A DNA stretch of 64,000 nt from Deltaproteobacteria bacterium (GCA_016218725.1 JACRDB010000095.1:1-64000); one strand, 5' to 3'. Shown: positions 41,226 through 50,407, counted from the stretch's first letter. Notes: a model not told the origin generated them from the sequence alone. Made by a program: numbers and translations.

Positions 41226-43157
41226 TCAACGGCGATTGAGGACCGCATCGATCTGCTTGAGGTCACGTTGATGCCTGTCGCGGAGATCGCCGTGAGATGA
41301 CTGGTCAAGCTGGGCCTGTTTCCACTTCCGCAGGTCCTGGAGCGACGCCACCTTCAGCCCGAAGGACCCCATCATAGGGGCTGCACCTGCGGCTACGGTG
41401 TCAAAGTCCACGCCGGAGAACGGGGCCCGAAATTCAATATCGGTCCGCCTGGCCAAGGTCAGAAAAGGAGAAGCCGCTGTAGGCCTCTCGTGACGCATGA
41501 AGCCTTGCGTCGCTTGGAGCGCATTGAACGTGTCGTCATCGATGGAACATTCGAGTATCGTCAGCTCACGCGCGAGGTCTAGGCCGTGTAGCGCGAGGGC
41601 GCTGTCCCCAAAGACAATAGCACGATCGAGAAGGCTCTGGGGGACACACAGGGCCATCGCGCGGAACCGTTCGCGGAGGCGCAGACTCCCATCGGTAGAG
41701 TTCAAGGGCACAGGTTTGACCTGCTCGACGATCCCGTGGCTTCGCCAGGTCAGGATGATCTCGTCAATGGTCGAGAACCTCCCAAACCTGTCCGACATAT
41801 TCTCCATCGAGATATCGGCCATATCAATGACCTTCGCCACCGAGAACCCCGGCCCAAGCGAAGGGACCGAGGAGGCCAACCCGGAGGCAATTCGCGAAGC
41901 CTTGGATTCATAGAGGACGACCAGCGTCCTTCGGCGCCGCATCAATAGAATGAAAGAGACCAGGCTGCGCCGCAAGCTCTCTTCATCCAAGAAGGAGCGC
42001 AACGCCTGAAAATCGCCCAGCACGATTCGCCAAAGTGGCGGCGCGTCGCGCACCTCATCGAGCAGGAACCGAAGCATCCGATGCGGGCTGAGATAGGGTT
42101 GTGCGAGGCCCAGGGTGCGATGCAACCCGTCTACTCCGACCGCGTCCTCGCGCCATCCCAGGGGTAGGGAGAGGTCAACATGGAACTCTGCGCTCTGTGG
42201 GGTCGAGCCCCGTGTTCTGGGGAAGACCCCCATCGCCAGCCCAAACACCCGCTGGAGATCCGGTCCGTGCACCGCGACGACGAACCCCTCGACCTCCCGA
42301 GAACCACGAAGGGGCAGGCGCAGAGGCAAGGGGTCTCCGTCCAGCATATCTCCCACACCCGCCGCGAGGGAACCGGCCCAGGGCTCGAGCCATGCGCTCG
42401 GTCTGGGGTACACCTGGAGCCCCGCCACGGGGTCCAGGGAGAAGCGATGAGGTCCCAGGTCCGACGGACCAAAGCGGTGCTTTGCCACCATAAGCCGTCG
42501 CTCGAACGGAGACGAGCGCGTGGCGTCCGCGTCCTCAAGGACGTGGCCGAGCTCGAGCACGGTGTCGGCCGCGAACACCCAGGGTGAAGGCGTCTCTGAA
42601 GCGCACTCCTCCAGGAGGACGATTGAGAAACCCAGGTGCGCGGTGAGCTTGCAGACCGCGTCGGCGAACTCGCGACTCACCTTCGCGCCAAGTCCATAGC
42701 CGTCCGAGAGCGAATCAATCACAAGTGCCCTGGGTGGCACTCCCTCTACGGTGATCTCATCGCACAATCGTTGGACCGCCTCCCCGAGGGTGTCGATTCC
42801 CCCGTGGAGATCCAGCAGCCGCGCGTGGATCAGGGTCGTCTCGGCTTCGCCTGCGGTCCCCGGTGCAGGACCGTGGACGACGCGCGCAGCGGATGCCAGG
42901 TTGGGGAATGCGCTGAGCTGGGCTTCCAGTTCGCTCGGGAGGAGCTCGACGCAACCGTAGGCCACGGAGCCCTGGCCGGCGCGGGCCAGCGCGAGCGCGA
43001 TGTGGAGGCCCACAAGGGTCTTGCCGGAGCCCGCGGGTCCTCGTAGCAGGATGGCTGCTCCAGAGCGCCCAGGCACCCGCTCCACGAGGCGCGCCCCTCC
43101 CCCCAGGATCAGGTCCAGCCCGCGGTCGCCCAGGCCAATGACCTCCGGCGGGATCAC
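41226..43157 (-). CDS. KaiC-like ATPase with nucleotidyltransferase-like C-terminus
   Basis: 643 residues. Residues 5-260 are a RecA/KaiC-type ATPase: LRGPAGSGKT (Lys46), VELLPSE (Glu71) and Walker B ALVIDSLSDG (Asp148). The middle is unassigned. Residues about 510-643 resemble a minimal nucleotidyltransferase fold: GDSALALHGL, RRTDIEF, then LKVASLQDLRKWKQAQLDQ and the terminal DLRDRHQRDLKQIDAVL, although the usual GSxxxxDxD core looks degenerate. GTG start overlaps the previous gene (GTGA). Base composition is visibly less GC-rich than around it. Confidence 0.68.
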   Translation of the reverse strand: MIPPEVIGLGDRGLDLILGGGARLVERVPGRSGAAILLRGPAGSGKTLVGLHIALALARAGQGSVAYGCVELLPSELEAQLSAFPNLASAARVVHGPAPGTAGEAETTLIHARLLDLHGGIDTLGEAVQRLCDEITVEGVPPRALVIDSLSDGYGLGAKVSREFADAVCKLTAHLGFSIVLLEECASETPSPWVFAADTVLELGHVLEDADATRSSPFERRLMVAKHRFGPSDLGPHRFSLDPVAGLQVYPRPSAWLEPWAGSLAAGVGDMLDGDPLPLRLPLRGSREVEGFVVAVHGPDLQRVFGLAMGVFPRTRGSTPQSAEFHVDLSLPLGWREDAVGVDGLHRTLGLAQPYLSPHRMLRFLLDEVRDAPPLWRIVLGDFQALRSFLDEESLRRSLVSFILLMRRRRTLVVLYESKASRIASGLASSVPSLGPGFSVAKVIDMADISMENMSDRFGRFSTIDEIILTWRSHGIVEQVKPVPLNSTDGSLRLRERFRAMALCVPQSLLDRAIVFGDSALALHGLDLARELTILECSIDDDTFNALQATQGFMRHERPTAASPFLTLARRTDIEFRAPFSGVDFDTVAAGAAPMMGSFGLKVASLQDLRKWKQAQLDQSSHGDLRDRHQRDLKQIDAVLNRR

Positions 43158-43582
43158 GCCGCCGCTCGACCAGCGCGCTCCCGAGTCTCCTGACGAGACC
43201 TGTAGAGCAGGTGTTCCTTCGGAGGCGCGGGGGCCTCTGGATCCTTCTCTGGGAGCGCGCGACGGTAGCTTCGGAGCAGGGTCTCCAACTCCTCGGCGCC
43301 CTCTGGATCGAGGCTCCCAGGCTCTGCCAGGAAGCGCTCCGCGTACTCAATGGCGCGGTCAAAGCGCCCTCCCCGCGCGGCGAGGCACACCCCCGACACG
43401 GCCAGCACGGCGCGGAGCCTCGGGAGCGACGTCAGGTCTCGCGCCGCCGCGACATAGAGCGCCGCGGCCTGGGCGTAGAGCGCGCGCCCCCCGGTCGCAT
43501 CGCCGTCGGCCTCGGCCTTCTCAGCGTCGAGCGCGAGGTCGCTCCCCTGCCGCAGCCGCGGGTCGTCCAGGGGTTCGCTCAT
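43154..43582 (-). CDS. Unknown small helical protein
   Basis: 142 residues, not recognised. Predicted all-helical with a TPR-like rhythm (ALYAQAAALYVAAARDL, AIEYAERFLAE). Overlaps both neighbours (ATGA with the 176-residue protein gene, GTGA with the KaiC-like gene), so it is the middle of a tightly coupled three-gene unit. Possible adaptor; no further call. Confidence 0.6.
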   Translation of the reverse strand: MSEPLDDPRLRQGSDLALDAEKAEADGDATGGRALYAQAAALYVAAARDLTSLPRLRAVLAVSGVCLAARGGRFDRAIEYAERFLAEPGSLDPEGAEELETLLRSYRRALPEKDPEAPAPPKEHLLYRSRQETRERAGRAAA

Positions 43583-44109
43583 GGCACATCCTCCAGCAAG
43601 ATTCGAACGGGATGCTCCGAGAAGGCGACGACCAGGGCGATCCCTGGCCGCCTGAGCTTGCCAGCGCGGAGCTCCTGGACCTTCTCGCGGAGACGGGTCT
43701 TCGCGTTCGCTTCGCCAACGATACCGCTCACCTCAAGGCGCACAACGGCGTCCGGTGGCGCCCCAACCTTGTGGAGCAGCCAGTCCGCTCCGGAGCCGTG
43801 ATACGCGCGCATCTTGACGAGGTACTGATCCGATCGCCACACCGTCGCGAAGGCCACGCCCTCGGCCCCCTCCTCGGAGGCCTTGAGCTTGTTCGCGTTC
43901 GCGTCCCGCTGAAGCTGGTCGGGCCTCCGCCAGCGGAGCAACGCGGAACGTTCGCCTCCGCCACGCTCCAGGCATGTGTCTACCTCGGGAGAGCGCTCGG
44001 CGTGGAGCGCCTCAAGCACCACCGCCGCGACCTCACAGCGGTCCGCAAGCTTGGAGGGCGGCAGGCCGTGGGGCCCCGGGTCCGTCAGGTCGATCCGCAG
44101 CGGTTCCAT
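43579..44109 (-). CDS. Unknown protein of the KaiC-like cassette
   Basis: 176 residues, not recognised. Features: a basic middle (RWRRPDQLQRDANANKLK) and a strand-rich segment VVRLEVSGIVGE near residue 125 after HGSGADWLLH, a layout that recalls nuclease folds but without a complete motif. ATG 44109 is preceded by GAGG at 7 bases; GTG 44112 is the alternative. It ends in an ATGA overlap with the next gene. Confidence 0.6.
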   Translation of the reverse strand: MEPLRIDLTDPGPHGLPPSKLADRCEVAAVVLEALHAERSPEVDTCLERGGGERSALLRWRRPDQLQRDANANKLKASEEGAEGVAFATVWRSDQYLVKMRAYHGSGADWLLHKVGAPPDAVVRLEVSGIVGEANAKTRLREKVQELRAGKLRRPGIALVVAFSEHPVRILLEDVP

Positions 44110-44158
44110 CACCTGCCCTCGGACTCTAGCACCCCCACCCGCGCACCACGCCTGGGAT

Positions 44159-45094
44159 TCATCGCGGCGACGGCGGGACCGGCTCCGGCGAGCCCGTCGC
44201 CAGCGTCGCCAGGCCCCCCAGGAGCGCCGTCAGCGCCCGATCCCCCAGCGTGAGGCGCACCCTCACCTGACCGCCCCGGGCGTCCACCACGGCCCCCTCG
44301 GCCAGCGCCCGCAGCGACGGGTCCTCCAGCGCCCTCGCGGTCCCCTGGAACCACCGCCGGACCCTCTCCCCCACGGCCTCCGCCCTCGACGGCTCCACCG
44401 GCTGGAGCCACGCCTCGCCCACCAGCCCCCCGCCCAGGTCCAGCCCCACCCCCAGGGCCCTCACCTCCGCCAGAGGCCCCGCCCCTCCGGGCTCCGGGGT
44501 TACCCGAAACACCCCCCGGGCCATCCACCCCGACGGGAGACGCTCCCAGCCCGCTGCCCTCCCCGGGATGTATGTCTCTGTAAGTGCTTTGTCTACCATT
44601 CCCTGCACGAGCCTGGGGTGTCCGGCGAGGATGGCGCCTGGGAGCCAGAGGACCTCGGCCTCGCTGCCCGGGGCGCGGAGCCGGGTGCCTTCGAGGCCAT
44701 GGACACGCACCGGGGCGGGCACCACGCCGCCGCCAGCGCGGGCGCGGGCGCAGCGCAGGAGGGCGTCCCTGGGGAGCTCCCCCAGGGCCACCACGGCGAA
44801 GTCCCGCACGGGCACCGCGTCGGCCATGAGGCCCAGGGCGCGGACGCGCGCGAGGAGGTCTCGCTCGCACCCCTCGCGCCGGTCGGAGAGCCACGGGGAG
44901 AGGTGAGGGCTCTGGCGGAGCCTCGGGAGGTCGAGCGCTACCGCCGCGGGGGCGCCCTCCGGGAGCCACGCGAGCACCTCCGAGGGGGCCGTGGGGGGGG
45001 CGGGGCTCCTGCGCGCGAGCCCCAGCGCGACCAGGGCGGCGACGGCCACGAGGCCGAGGCCCACGCCCAGGCGACGACGCACGGGACCGCCCAC
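44159..45094 (-). CDS. Unknown membrane-anchored protein
   Basis: 311 residues, not recognised. A single N-terminal helix (LGVGLGLVAVAALVALGL) followed by a periplasmic domain resembling DUF3352-type proteins (LAWLPEGAPAAVALDLPRL, VVALGELPRDALL). Four bases after the MoxR stop codon, so likely co-expressed and possibly its membrane partner. Very high GC contrasts with the following cassette. Confidence 0.65.
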   Translation of the reverse strand: MGGPVRRRLGVGLGLVAVAALVALGLARRSPAPPTAPSEVLAWLPEGAPAAVALDLPRLRQSPHLSPWLSDRREGCERDLLARVRALGLMADAVPVRDFAVVALGELPRDALLRCARARAGGGVVPAPVRVHGLEGTRLRAPGSEAEVLWLPGAILAGHPRLVQGMVDKALTETYIPGRAAGWERLPSGWMARGVFRVTPEPGGAGPLAEVRALGVGLDLGGGLVGEAWLQPVEPSRAEAVGERVRRWFQGTARALEDPSLRALAEGAVVDARGGQVRVRLTLGDRALTALLGGLATLATGSPEPVPPSPR

Positions 45095-45098
45095 CCTC

Positions 45099-46112
45099 TC
45101 AGAGCGGGACGTCGGTGCGGGCGAGGATCTCCTGGAGGATGCGCTCGGCGTCGTCCCGGCGGAGCTCTCCCAGGCCGTTGCCCACGCCGAGGTCCGAGCC
45201 GAGCACCCTCACCCGGTGGGCGAGCACCGGCACGGCGAGCTCCATGATGTCATCCGGGATCACGTACGCCCTGCCCTTCACGATGGCCCGGGCCCGCGCC
45301 GCGCGCATGAAGGCAAGGCCCCCGCGGGTGGACACCCCGACGGTGATGCTCTCGTGCGAGCGCGTCGCGTGCACGATGGCGTAGAGGTAATCCACCACGC
45401 TCTCCTCCACCTGGACGCGGTCCACCTCGCGCTGGGCGGCGACCAGCTCGTCCAGGCTCACCACGGGCTCCACGTCCTCCACGGGCTCCGAGCCCCCGCG
45501 GGTGGACAGGAGCTGCTTCTCCACCGCGGCCGAGGGATAGCCCACGCTGGTCCGTAGGAGAAATCGGTCGAGCTGGCTCTCGGGCAGGGGGTAGGTCCCG
45601 GCGGCGTCGTCGGGGTTCTGCGTGGCGATCACCGCGAAGGGCTCCTTGAGCGGGTGCGTGGTCCCGTCAATGGACACCTGACGCTCGCTCATGGCCTCCA
45701 GGAGGGCGCTCTGGGTCTTCGGCGTGGCGCGGTTGATCTCGTCCGCCACGAGGATGTGCGTGAACACCGGCCCCGGGCGGAACTCGAAGCGCCGCTCGCC
45801 GGCGTTGTATACGTTCACCCCGAGCACCTCCGAGGGCATCAGGTCCGAGGTGCACTGCACCCTGCGGAAGTCCGTCCCCAGGGCGCGCGCCAGAGCTCGA
45901 GCAAGGGTGGTCTTGCCCACCCCCGGCACGTCCTCGATGAGCAGGTGCCCCCGGGCCAGGAGCGTGATCACCGCCCGCTCAACGATCTCCGCCTTGCCCG
46001 AGAGCACCCGCCCCACCGTGAGGCTCAGCCTCCGGGAGACCTCGTAGGCCATGGGCGAGACCCCGTTGCCGGGTTTTGTGAGTGTCGGCTCCGCGACCAT
46101 CAACCGTGCCAC
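45099..46112 (-). CDS. MoxR-family AAA ATPase
   Basis: 337 residues. Walker A EDVPGVGKTTLA, MoxR signature FRRVQCTSDLMPSEVLG, Walker B ILVADEINRATPKTQ, sensor 1 VIATQNP, and the C-terminal helical lid (STRGGLAFMRAARARA). MoxR proteins are chaperone-like, often paired with VWA proteins to insert metals or assemble complexes; here no DUF58 or VWA gene follows, only a membrane-anchored unknown. GTG 46112 used; ATG 46100 is possible. Confidence 0.88.
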   Translation of the reverse strand: MARLMVAEPTLTKPGNGVSPMAYEVSRRLSLTVGRVLSGKAEIVERAVITLLARGHLLIEDVPGVGKTTLARALARALGTDFRRVQCTSDLMPSEVLGVNVYNAGERRFEFRPGPVFTHILVADEINRATPKTQSALLEAMSERQVSIDGTTHPLKEPFAVIATQNPDDAAGTYPLPESQLDRFLLRTSVGYPSAAVEKQLLSTRGGSEPVEDVEPVVSLDELVAAQREVDRVQVEESVVDYLYAIVHATRSHESITVGVSTRGGLAFMRAARARAIVKGRAYVIPDDIMELAVPVLAHRVRVLGSDLGVGNGLGELRRDDAERILQEILARTDVPL

Positions 46113-46170
46113 GGTCTACCATTGATGCCCCCCCCTGCGCCAGATGGGGCCCGGGACCCGCGAAGCGACC

Positions 46171-46929
46171 CTATGCCGCGCTGGCCCGGGTCGCCGCCAG
46201 GGCCCGCACCGGACGCATGATCGAGAGCGTCCCGAGGATCACCTGCTCGACCATCGGGTCCGAGCCCGCCTGGCAGTCCGCCGGGACCTCCACCGCGTAG
46301 CCCCGCTGGAGCGCGTCCGTGGCCGTGGCAAACAAATGGATCTCCGTCACGCAGCCCGTGAGCACCAGGCGCTCCACCCCGCGAGCCCGCAGGGCCTCGT
46401 CCAGCCGGGAACCGAAGAACCCGCTGTACGTTCGGTGCGTCACCACCTCCTCGGGCTGCGCGGGCCCGAGCTCCGGCCAGAGCTCCTCCAGAGGCTCGCC
46501 CGTGTTGTGCCGGGACCAGTCCTCCAGCTCCGGGTCCCCGGCCTCGTGGTGGTCCACCAGAAAGAACACGGCAGTGCCCTCCGCCCGGGCCCGGTCGATC
46601 CGCGCCTTCACCGCCGGGACGATCTCCCGCGCCCGAGGCACCTCCAGCACCGACCCCGGCGCGAGGTGGTCCTTGAGCATGTCCATCACCACCAGCGCCG
46701 TGGTCACCGGCCGCGCCGGCGAGGGCATCCCCTCCAGCGCCGCCCCGAGCCGCCCCCGGAGCCCCTCCGAGGGCCTCACCGGCTCCAGGGCGAAGCCCAC
46801 CATGGCCAGGGCCTCCCGGAGCCCGTCCAGCTCGGCCCGCGCCTCCCGGGCCGCGAGGTCCGCCACACGGTCCGGCGTGCCCGCCAGGAGCATGTCCACG
46901 AGCCGTTCGTCGTCCGGGGCGGAGGTCAC
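46171..46929 (-). CDS. Isochorismatase-like hydrolase with N-terminal extension
   Basis: 252 residues. The cysteine-hydrolase core starts at about 75 with the Asp in LVVMDMLKDH and ends with the nucleophile Cys in LTGCVTEIHLFATATDAL. The catalytic Lys, normally three residues before YSxFF, reads His here (VTHRTYSGFFGS). The N-terminal 65 residues (LVDMLLAGTPDRVADLAARE ... AELDGLREAL) look like the helical part of an anti-sigma zinc-finger domain without its Cys. GTG 46929 chosen; TTG 46965 would add 12 residues. Confidence 0.7.
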   Translation of the reverse strand: MTSAPDDERLVDMLLAGTPDRVADLAAREARAELDGLREALAMVGFALEPVRPSEGLRGRLGAALEGMPSPARPVTTALVVMDMLKDHLAPGSVLEVPRAREIVPAVKARIDRARAEGTAVFFLVDHHEAGDPELEDWSRHNTGEPLEELWPELGPAQPEEVVTHRTYSGFFGSRLDEALRARGVERLVLTGCVTEIHLFATATDALQRGYAVEVPADCQAGSDPMVEQVILGTLSIMRPVRALAATRASAA

Positions 46930-47000
46930 TTTGAGGTCCGTGAGGTCTTCAGGGTGCGAGCACAAGGTGTGTCTGGTTCTGTTGCACTACGTCCGGACCC

Positions 47001-47027
47001 CGGTGGGTGGATTGAGTCCACCCACCG
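47001..47027. promoter_or_regulatory. Perfect 11-bp hairpin in a divergent promoter region
   Basis: CGGTGGGTGGA-TTGAG-TCCACCCACCG. It sits 72 bp upstream of the isochorismatase-like start and 152 bp upstream of the XPB helicase start, in a 249-bp gap with no other feature. It could be an operator shared by the divergent genes or a stem-loop in a leader. Confidence 0.55.
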
Positions 47028-47178
47028 CGGCGCGCGCAGGGTGCAGAAGTGCAAGGCTCACCCCGAGGCTAGCACCACGGTGCCGCACCCGCCGCTGCGG
47101 GGTCCACGCCACAGGGTTGGACCGGGAATGTCCTCGCGTCATTGGGAGGTGACCCCGCCGCCATGCTAGACGCAGGCC

Positions 47179-48576
47179 GTGGGCGACCTGGTTCTGCGCT
47201 TCGAGGCCGGCACCCTCCTCCTGGAGGGCTTGAGCGAAGAGACGCCGCAGGACGCCCTCCCCCCGGGCTGCGCCTGGGACCCCAGGGTGGGCCTCCACCG
47301 CGCCCCGGCCTGGCGCTACCGGGAGGTCGTTACGCACATTGTGCGCGATCTTCGTGCGCGGAGCGAACCTGGTGCGCGGTTTCGGGATGAGGCCCGGGGG
47401 TACAACACCCTGGCGTTGGAGCACCGGGCGGCGAGGGAGGCCTTTGGGCACCAGCGGGAGGCGCTGGAGGCCTGGAGGGCGCGGGGCAGCCGGGGGGTCG
47501 TGGTGCTGCCCACGGGGGCGGGCAAGAGCTACGTGGCGGAGATGGCGGCGCTCTCGGCGCAGCGCAGCACGCTGGTGGTGGCGCCCACGCTGGACCTGAT
47601 GAACCAGTGGCACGACGTGCTCACCACGGCCTTTGGGTGTCCCGTGGGGCTCCTCGGGGGCGGGTACTGCGAGCCCCGGGACCTGACGGTGGCGACCTAC
47701 GACTCGGCGTACCTGCACATGGAGCGGCTCGGGGCCCGCTGGGGCCTGGTGGTCTTTGACGAGTGCCACCACCTCCCGGGGCCGTCGTATCTCCTGGCGG
47801 CGGAGTGCTCGCTGGCGCCGTTCCGGCTTGGGCTCACGGCCACGCTGGAGCGCGCCGACGGGCGCGAGGCGTTGCTCGACGGGCCCGTGGGGCCGGTGGT
47901 CTACCGCCGGGGCATCAAGGACCTGGCCGGGGCCTTCCTGGCCGACTACGACGTGGAGACCGTGCAGGTGGAGCTCACGGAGGAGGAGTCCGAGGCGTAC
48001 GCCCGCGCCCGCGGGGTGTACAAAGACTTCCTCGCGAGCTCGGGGATCAACATGGCCGCCCCGGACGGCTGGGGGCGCTTCCTCCAGGCGACGTCGCGCT
48101 CCTCGGCGGGGCGCAGGGCCTTCCTGGCGTACCGGGAGCAGAAGCTCCTGTCGCTGTCATCCCAGGCCAAGATCCACGCCCTGGGCGGGCTCCTCAAGCA
48201 GCATTCCCGGGACCGGGTGCTGGTGTTCACCAACGACAACGACACGGTGTACACCATCTCTCGCACGTTCCTCCTGCCCGCGCTCACGCACCAGACGGAC
48301 GTCAAGGAGCGCCGCGAGCTCCTGGCGCGCTTCAACGCGGGGGCGTACCCCGCGCTGGTGACCTCGCGGGTGCTCAACGAGGGGGTGAACATCCCCGCGG
48401 CCAACGTGGCCATCGTGCTGAGCGGCACCTCCAGCGTGCGGGAGCACGTCCAGCGCCTCGGGCGGATCCTCCGTCGGGTGGAGGGCAAGCGGGCGCTCCT
48501 GTACGAGGTGATCACTCGTAACACCGTGGAGGAGCGCCAGAGCGACCGGCGCCGCGAGCACGATGCTTACCGCTGA
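47179..48576 (+). CDS. XPB-type DNA helicase
   Basis: 465 residues, SF2 helicase of the archaeal/bacterial XPB group. N-terminal damage-recognition-like region (LVLRFEAGTLLLEGL), motif I PTGAGKS, Ia APTLDL, motif II VFDECHHL, motif III LTATLERADG, and in lobe 2 VFTNDNDTVYTI, NEGVNIPAANVAIVLSG and motif VI QRLGRILRR. XPB opens damaged DNA for nucleotide excision repair. It overlaps the Bax1-like nuclease by 14 bp, matching the archaeal XPB-Bax1 pairing. Confidence 0.88.
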   Translation: MGDLVLRFEAGTLLLEGLSEETPQDALPPGCAWDPRVGLHRAPAWRYREVVTHIVRDLRARSEPGARFRDEARGYNTLALEHRAAREAFGHQREALEAWRARGSRGVVVLPTGAGKSYVAEMAALSAQRSTLVVAPTLDLMNQWHDVLTTAFGCPVGLLGGGYCEPRDLTVATYDSAYLHMERLGARWGLVVFDECHHLPGPSYLLAAECSLAPFRLGLTATLERADGREALLDGPVGPVVYRRGIKDLAGAFLADYDVETVQVELTEEESEAYARARGVYKDFLASSGINMAAPDGWGRFLQATSRSSAGRRAFLAYREQKLLSLSSQAKIHALGGLLKQHSRDRVLVFTNDNDTVYTISRTFLLPALTHQTDVKERRELLARFNAGAYPALVTSRVLNEGVNIPAANVAIVLSGTSSVREHVQRLGRILRRVEGKRALLYEVITRNTVEERQSDRRREHDAYR

Positions 48577-49825
48577 CCTGGTGGTGGCCCGGGTGTCCAG
48601 GGGCGAGCTGCGCCCGCGCTACGTGGACCCCACGGACCCCGGGAGGCTCCAGCTCGCGGCGGACCTCGTCGGGATCTTCCAGGCTCAGGTGGGAGGCTCC
48701 CGCGAGGCCCTGGACGGCGCCCTGGCCGCGCGCCTCGGGGACGGCACGGACTTCCTGTTGCACCGCGGCCTGGCCAAGCTGCTCCGTGACCGCTCGGAGT
48801 TCGAGGTGCGCGCCCCCTGCGAGCCCGAGGCCCTGCGCCGGAGGCTCTTCGAGGTGGCCGCCGAGCACCACCCGGCGGTGCCCGTGGCGGACGCCGTGCA
48901 CACGGTCACCCACGCCATGGTGCTCGAGCGCGTGGCCCGGGAGTTCCAGATCCCCCAGGGGGGCGTCCTCGGGGCCATGTACGCGGACCTCGAAGACGCC
49001 CAGGTGCTGGCGCGCGCGCCGGAGACCACGGCCCGGGAGCTCCTTGAGCGGTACAATGTAGCCCTGGCCCAGGCCGCGCTCCTGCGGGCCACGGAGCTCA
49101 CGCTCAGGCTCCGCCCGGCCACCCCCCAGCGCTGCCGCCAGCTCTTCCGGTATGTGCGCTTCTTTCGCTTGATGCACACCGTGGAGGGCTCCTCCCGCGA
49201 GGGTTACACGGTGCGCCTGGACGGGCCCCTGTCCCTCTTCCAGGCCTCGGTGAAGTACGGCCTCCAGCTCGCGGAGTTCCTCCCGGCGCTGCTCCTGTGC
49301 CAGGACTGGGAGGCCGAGGCCCGGGTCCAGTGGGGCCCGGACCGCCACCCGGTCACCCTGAGGCTGCGCCCCTCCGATGGCCTCGTGTCCCACTTCCCTG
49401 ACAAGGGCTCCTGGCTCCCCCAGGAAATCGAATGGCTCCTGGAGAAATGGCCCTCGCTCGCTTCCCCCTGGACCCCCTCGCGCCAGGCCCAGGTGCTAGA
49501 CCTCGGCGGCCGCGGAGTCCTCGTCCCGGAGCTCACCTTCCAGCACCCCGACGGTCGCACCGCCCTGGTGGAGGTGCTCGGATTCTGGAAAAAAGACTAC
49601 CTTCATGCAAGACTTGAACTTCTCAAGGACAAAGGCCCAAAGAACCTTGTACTTTTGCTGCCATGGAGGCTCCGTGCCGCGGAGGAGGAGCCTGGTGTCC
49701 TGCCTGGGACCACGCTGGTCTACAAAGACGTGATCCCCGCAAAGGACCTCCTGGCACGGCTGGAGGCCGTGGGCGTTTTGCCCCGGAAAAACGGACCGGA
49801 AGGCCGGAAAAATCGAGCTTCCTAG
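48563..49825 (+). CDS. DUF790/Bax1-like nuclease, XPB partner
   Basis: 420 residues. N-terminal LTADLVVARVSRGELRPRYV is the DUF790 start. The C-terminal nuclease domain shows VPELTFQHPDGRTALVEVLGFW, a PD-(D/E)XK-like acidic pattern with the family GFW. Bax1 binds XPB and cuts next to the opened DNA in archaea. The ORF begins within the helicase 3' end, indicating coupled synthesis. The last 25 residues are basic and likely disordered. Confidence 0.85.
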   Translation: MLTADLVVARVSRGELRPRYVDPTDPGRLQLAADLVGIFQAQVGGSREALDGALAARLGDGTDFLLHRGLAKLLRDRSEFEVRAPCEPEALRRRLFEVAAEHHPAVPVADAVHTVTHAMVLERVAREFQIPQGGVLGAMYADLEDAQVLARAPETTARELLERYNVALAQAALLRATELTLRLRPATPQRCRQLFRYVRFFRLMHTVEGSSREGYTVRLDGPLSLFQASVKYGLQLAEFLPALLLCQDWEAEARVQWGPDRHPVTLRLRPSDGLVSHFPDKGSWLPQEIEWLLEKWPSLASPWTPSRQAQVLDLGGRGVLVPELTFQHPDGRTALVEVLGFWKKDYLHARLELLKDKGPKNLVLLLPWRLRAAEEEPGVLPGTTLVYKDVIPAKDLLARLEAVGVLPRKNGPEGRKNRAS

Positions 49826-49929
49826 CTTACGGACGAGATTTCATGGTTGCAAGGTGGGCGTTGGGTGCTACCCTTGACGCACTTTTTGACGGTGGTGGAG
49901 CACGAGAGCATGGGGGACCATTGAGCGCC

Positions 49930-50400
49930 ATGGGGATGCATCGGACCAGCAAGCGGGCGCTGGTGCTGGTGGGTGACGAGGGGCCCTTCCTCCACCACCT
50001 CTCGGACATCATGGAGAGCGGCGGGTACCCGGTGCGGCTGGCGCTGACGGCGTCGCGGGCGCTGGTGGAGAGCGCGCGGCCGGACGTGGGCGGGGTGGTG
50101 TTGGAGCTCGGGGCAGCAAAGCTCCAGAGCGTGGAGGTGGCGCTGGGGCTGCGCAAGCGGCCGGGCGCGCCGGAGATGATCGCGCTGTCGTCCATGCCCA
50201 ACGTGGGGCAGCACTGCGCGAGCCTCGGGATCCAGCACCACCTCTCGCAGCCCTTCCGGGTGGCGGAGCTCTTCGCGCTGTTGGAGCGGGTGGTGCCTCC
50301 GTGGCCCATGGCGGCTTCGTCCACCACGCGGCAGGTGCTGTCGAGCATCCTGCGGCCCATCACCCGCAGCTCGGCGCTCCCTCGCCAGGCCACGCGCTGA
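49930..50400 (+). CDS. Degenerate response-regulator receiver
   Basis: 156 residues. Receiver-like fold at 9-120: ALVLVGDEGPFLHHLSDIMES, switch segment PEMIALSSMP and QPFRVAELFALLERV. The phospho-acceptor position reads Glu in VVLELGA and an acidic pocket is only partly kept, so it is probably not phosphorylated. ATG 49930 chosen; the frame is open upstream. Eight bases after its stop starts the PQQ-propeller gene. Confidence 0.7.
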   Translation: MGMHRTSKRALVLVGDEGPFLHHLSDIMESGGYPVRLALTASRALVESARPDVGGVVLELGAAKLQSVEVALGLRKRPGAPEMIALSSMPNVGQHCASLGIQHHLSQPFRVAELFALLERVVPPWPMAASSTTRQVLSSILRPITRSSALPRQATR

Positions 50401-50407
50401 CGCGTCC

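Noticed and set aside
41226..43157. KaiC-like gene as a circadian clock component
   Set aside because: Only one KaiC-like domain, no KaiA or KaiB nearby, and an unrelated C-terminal domain.
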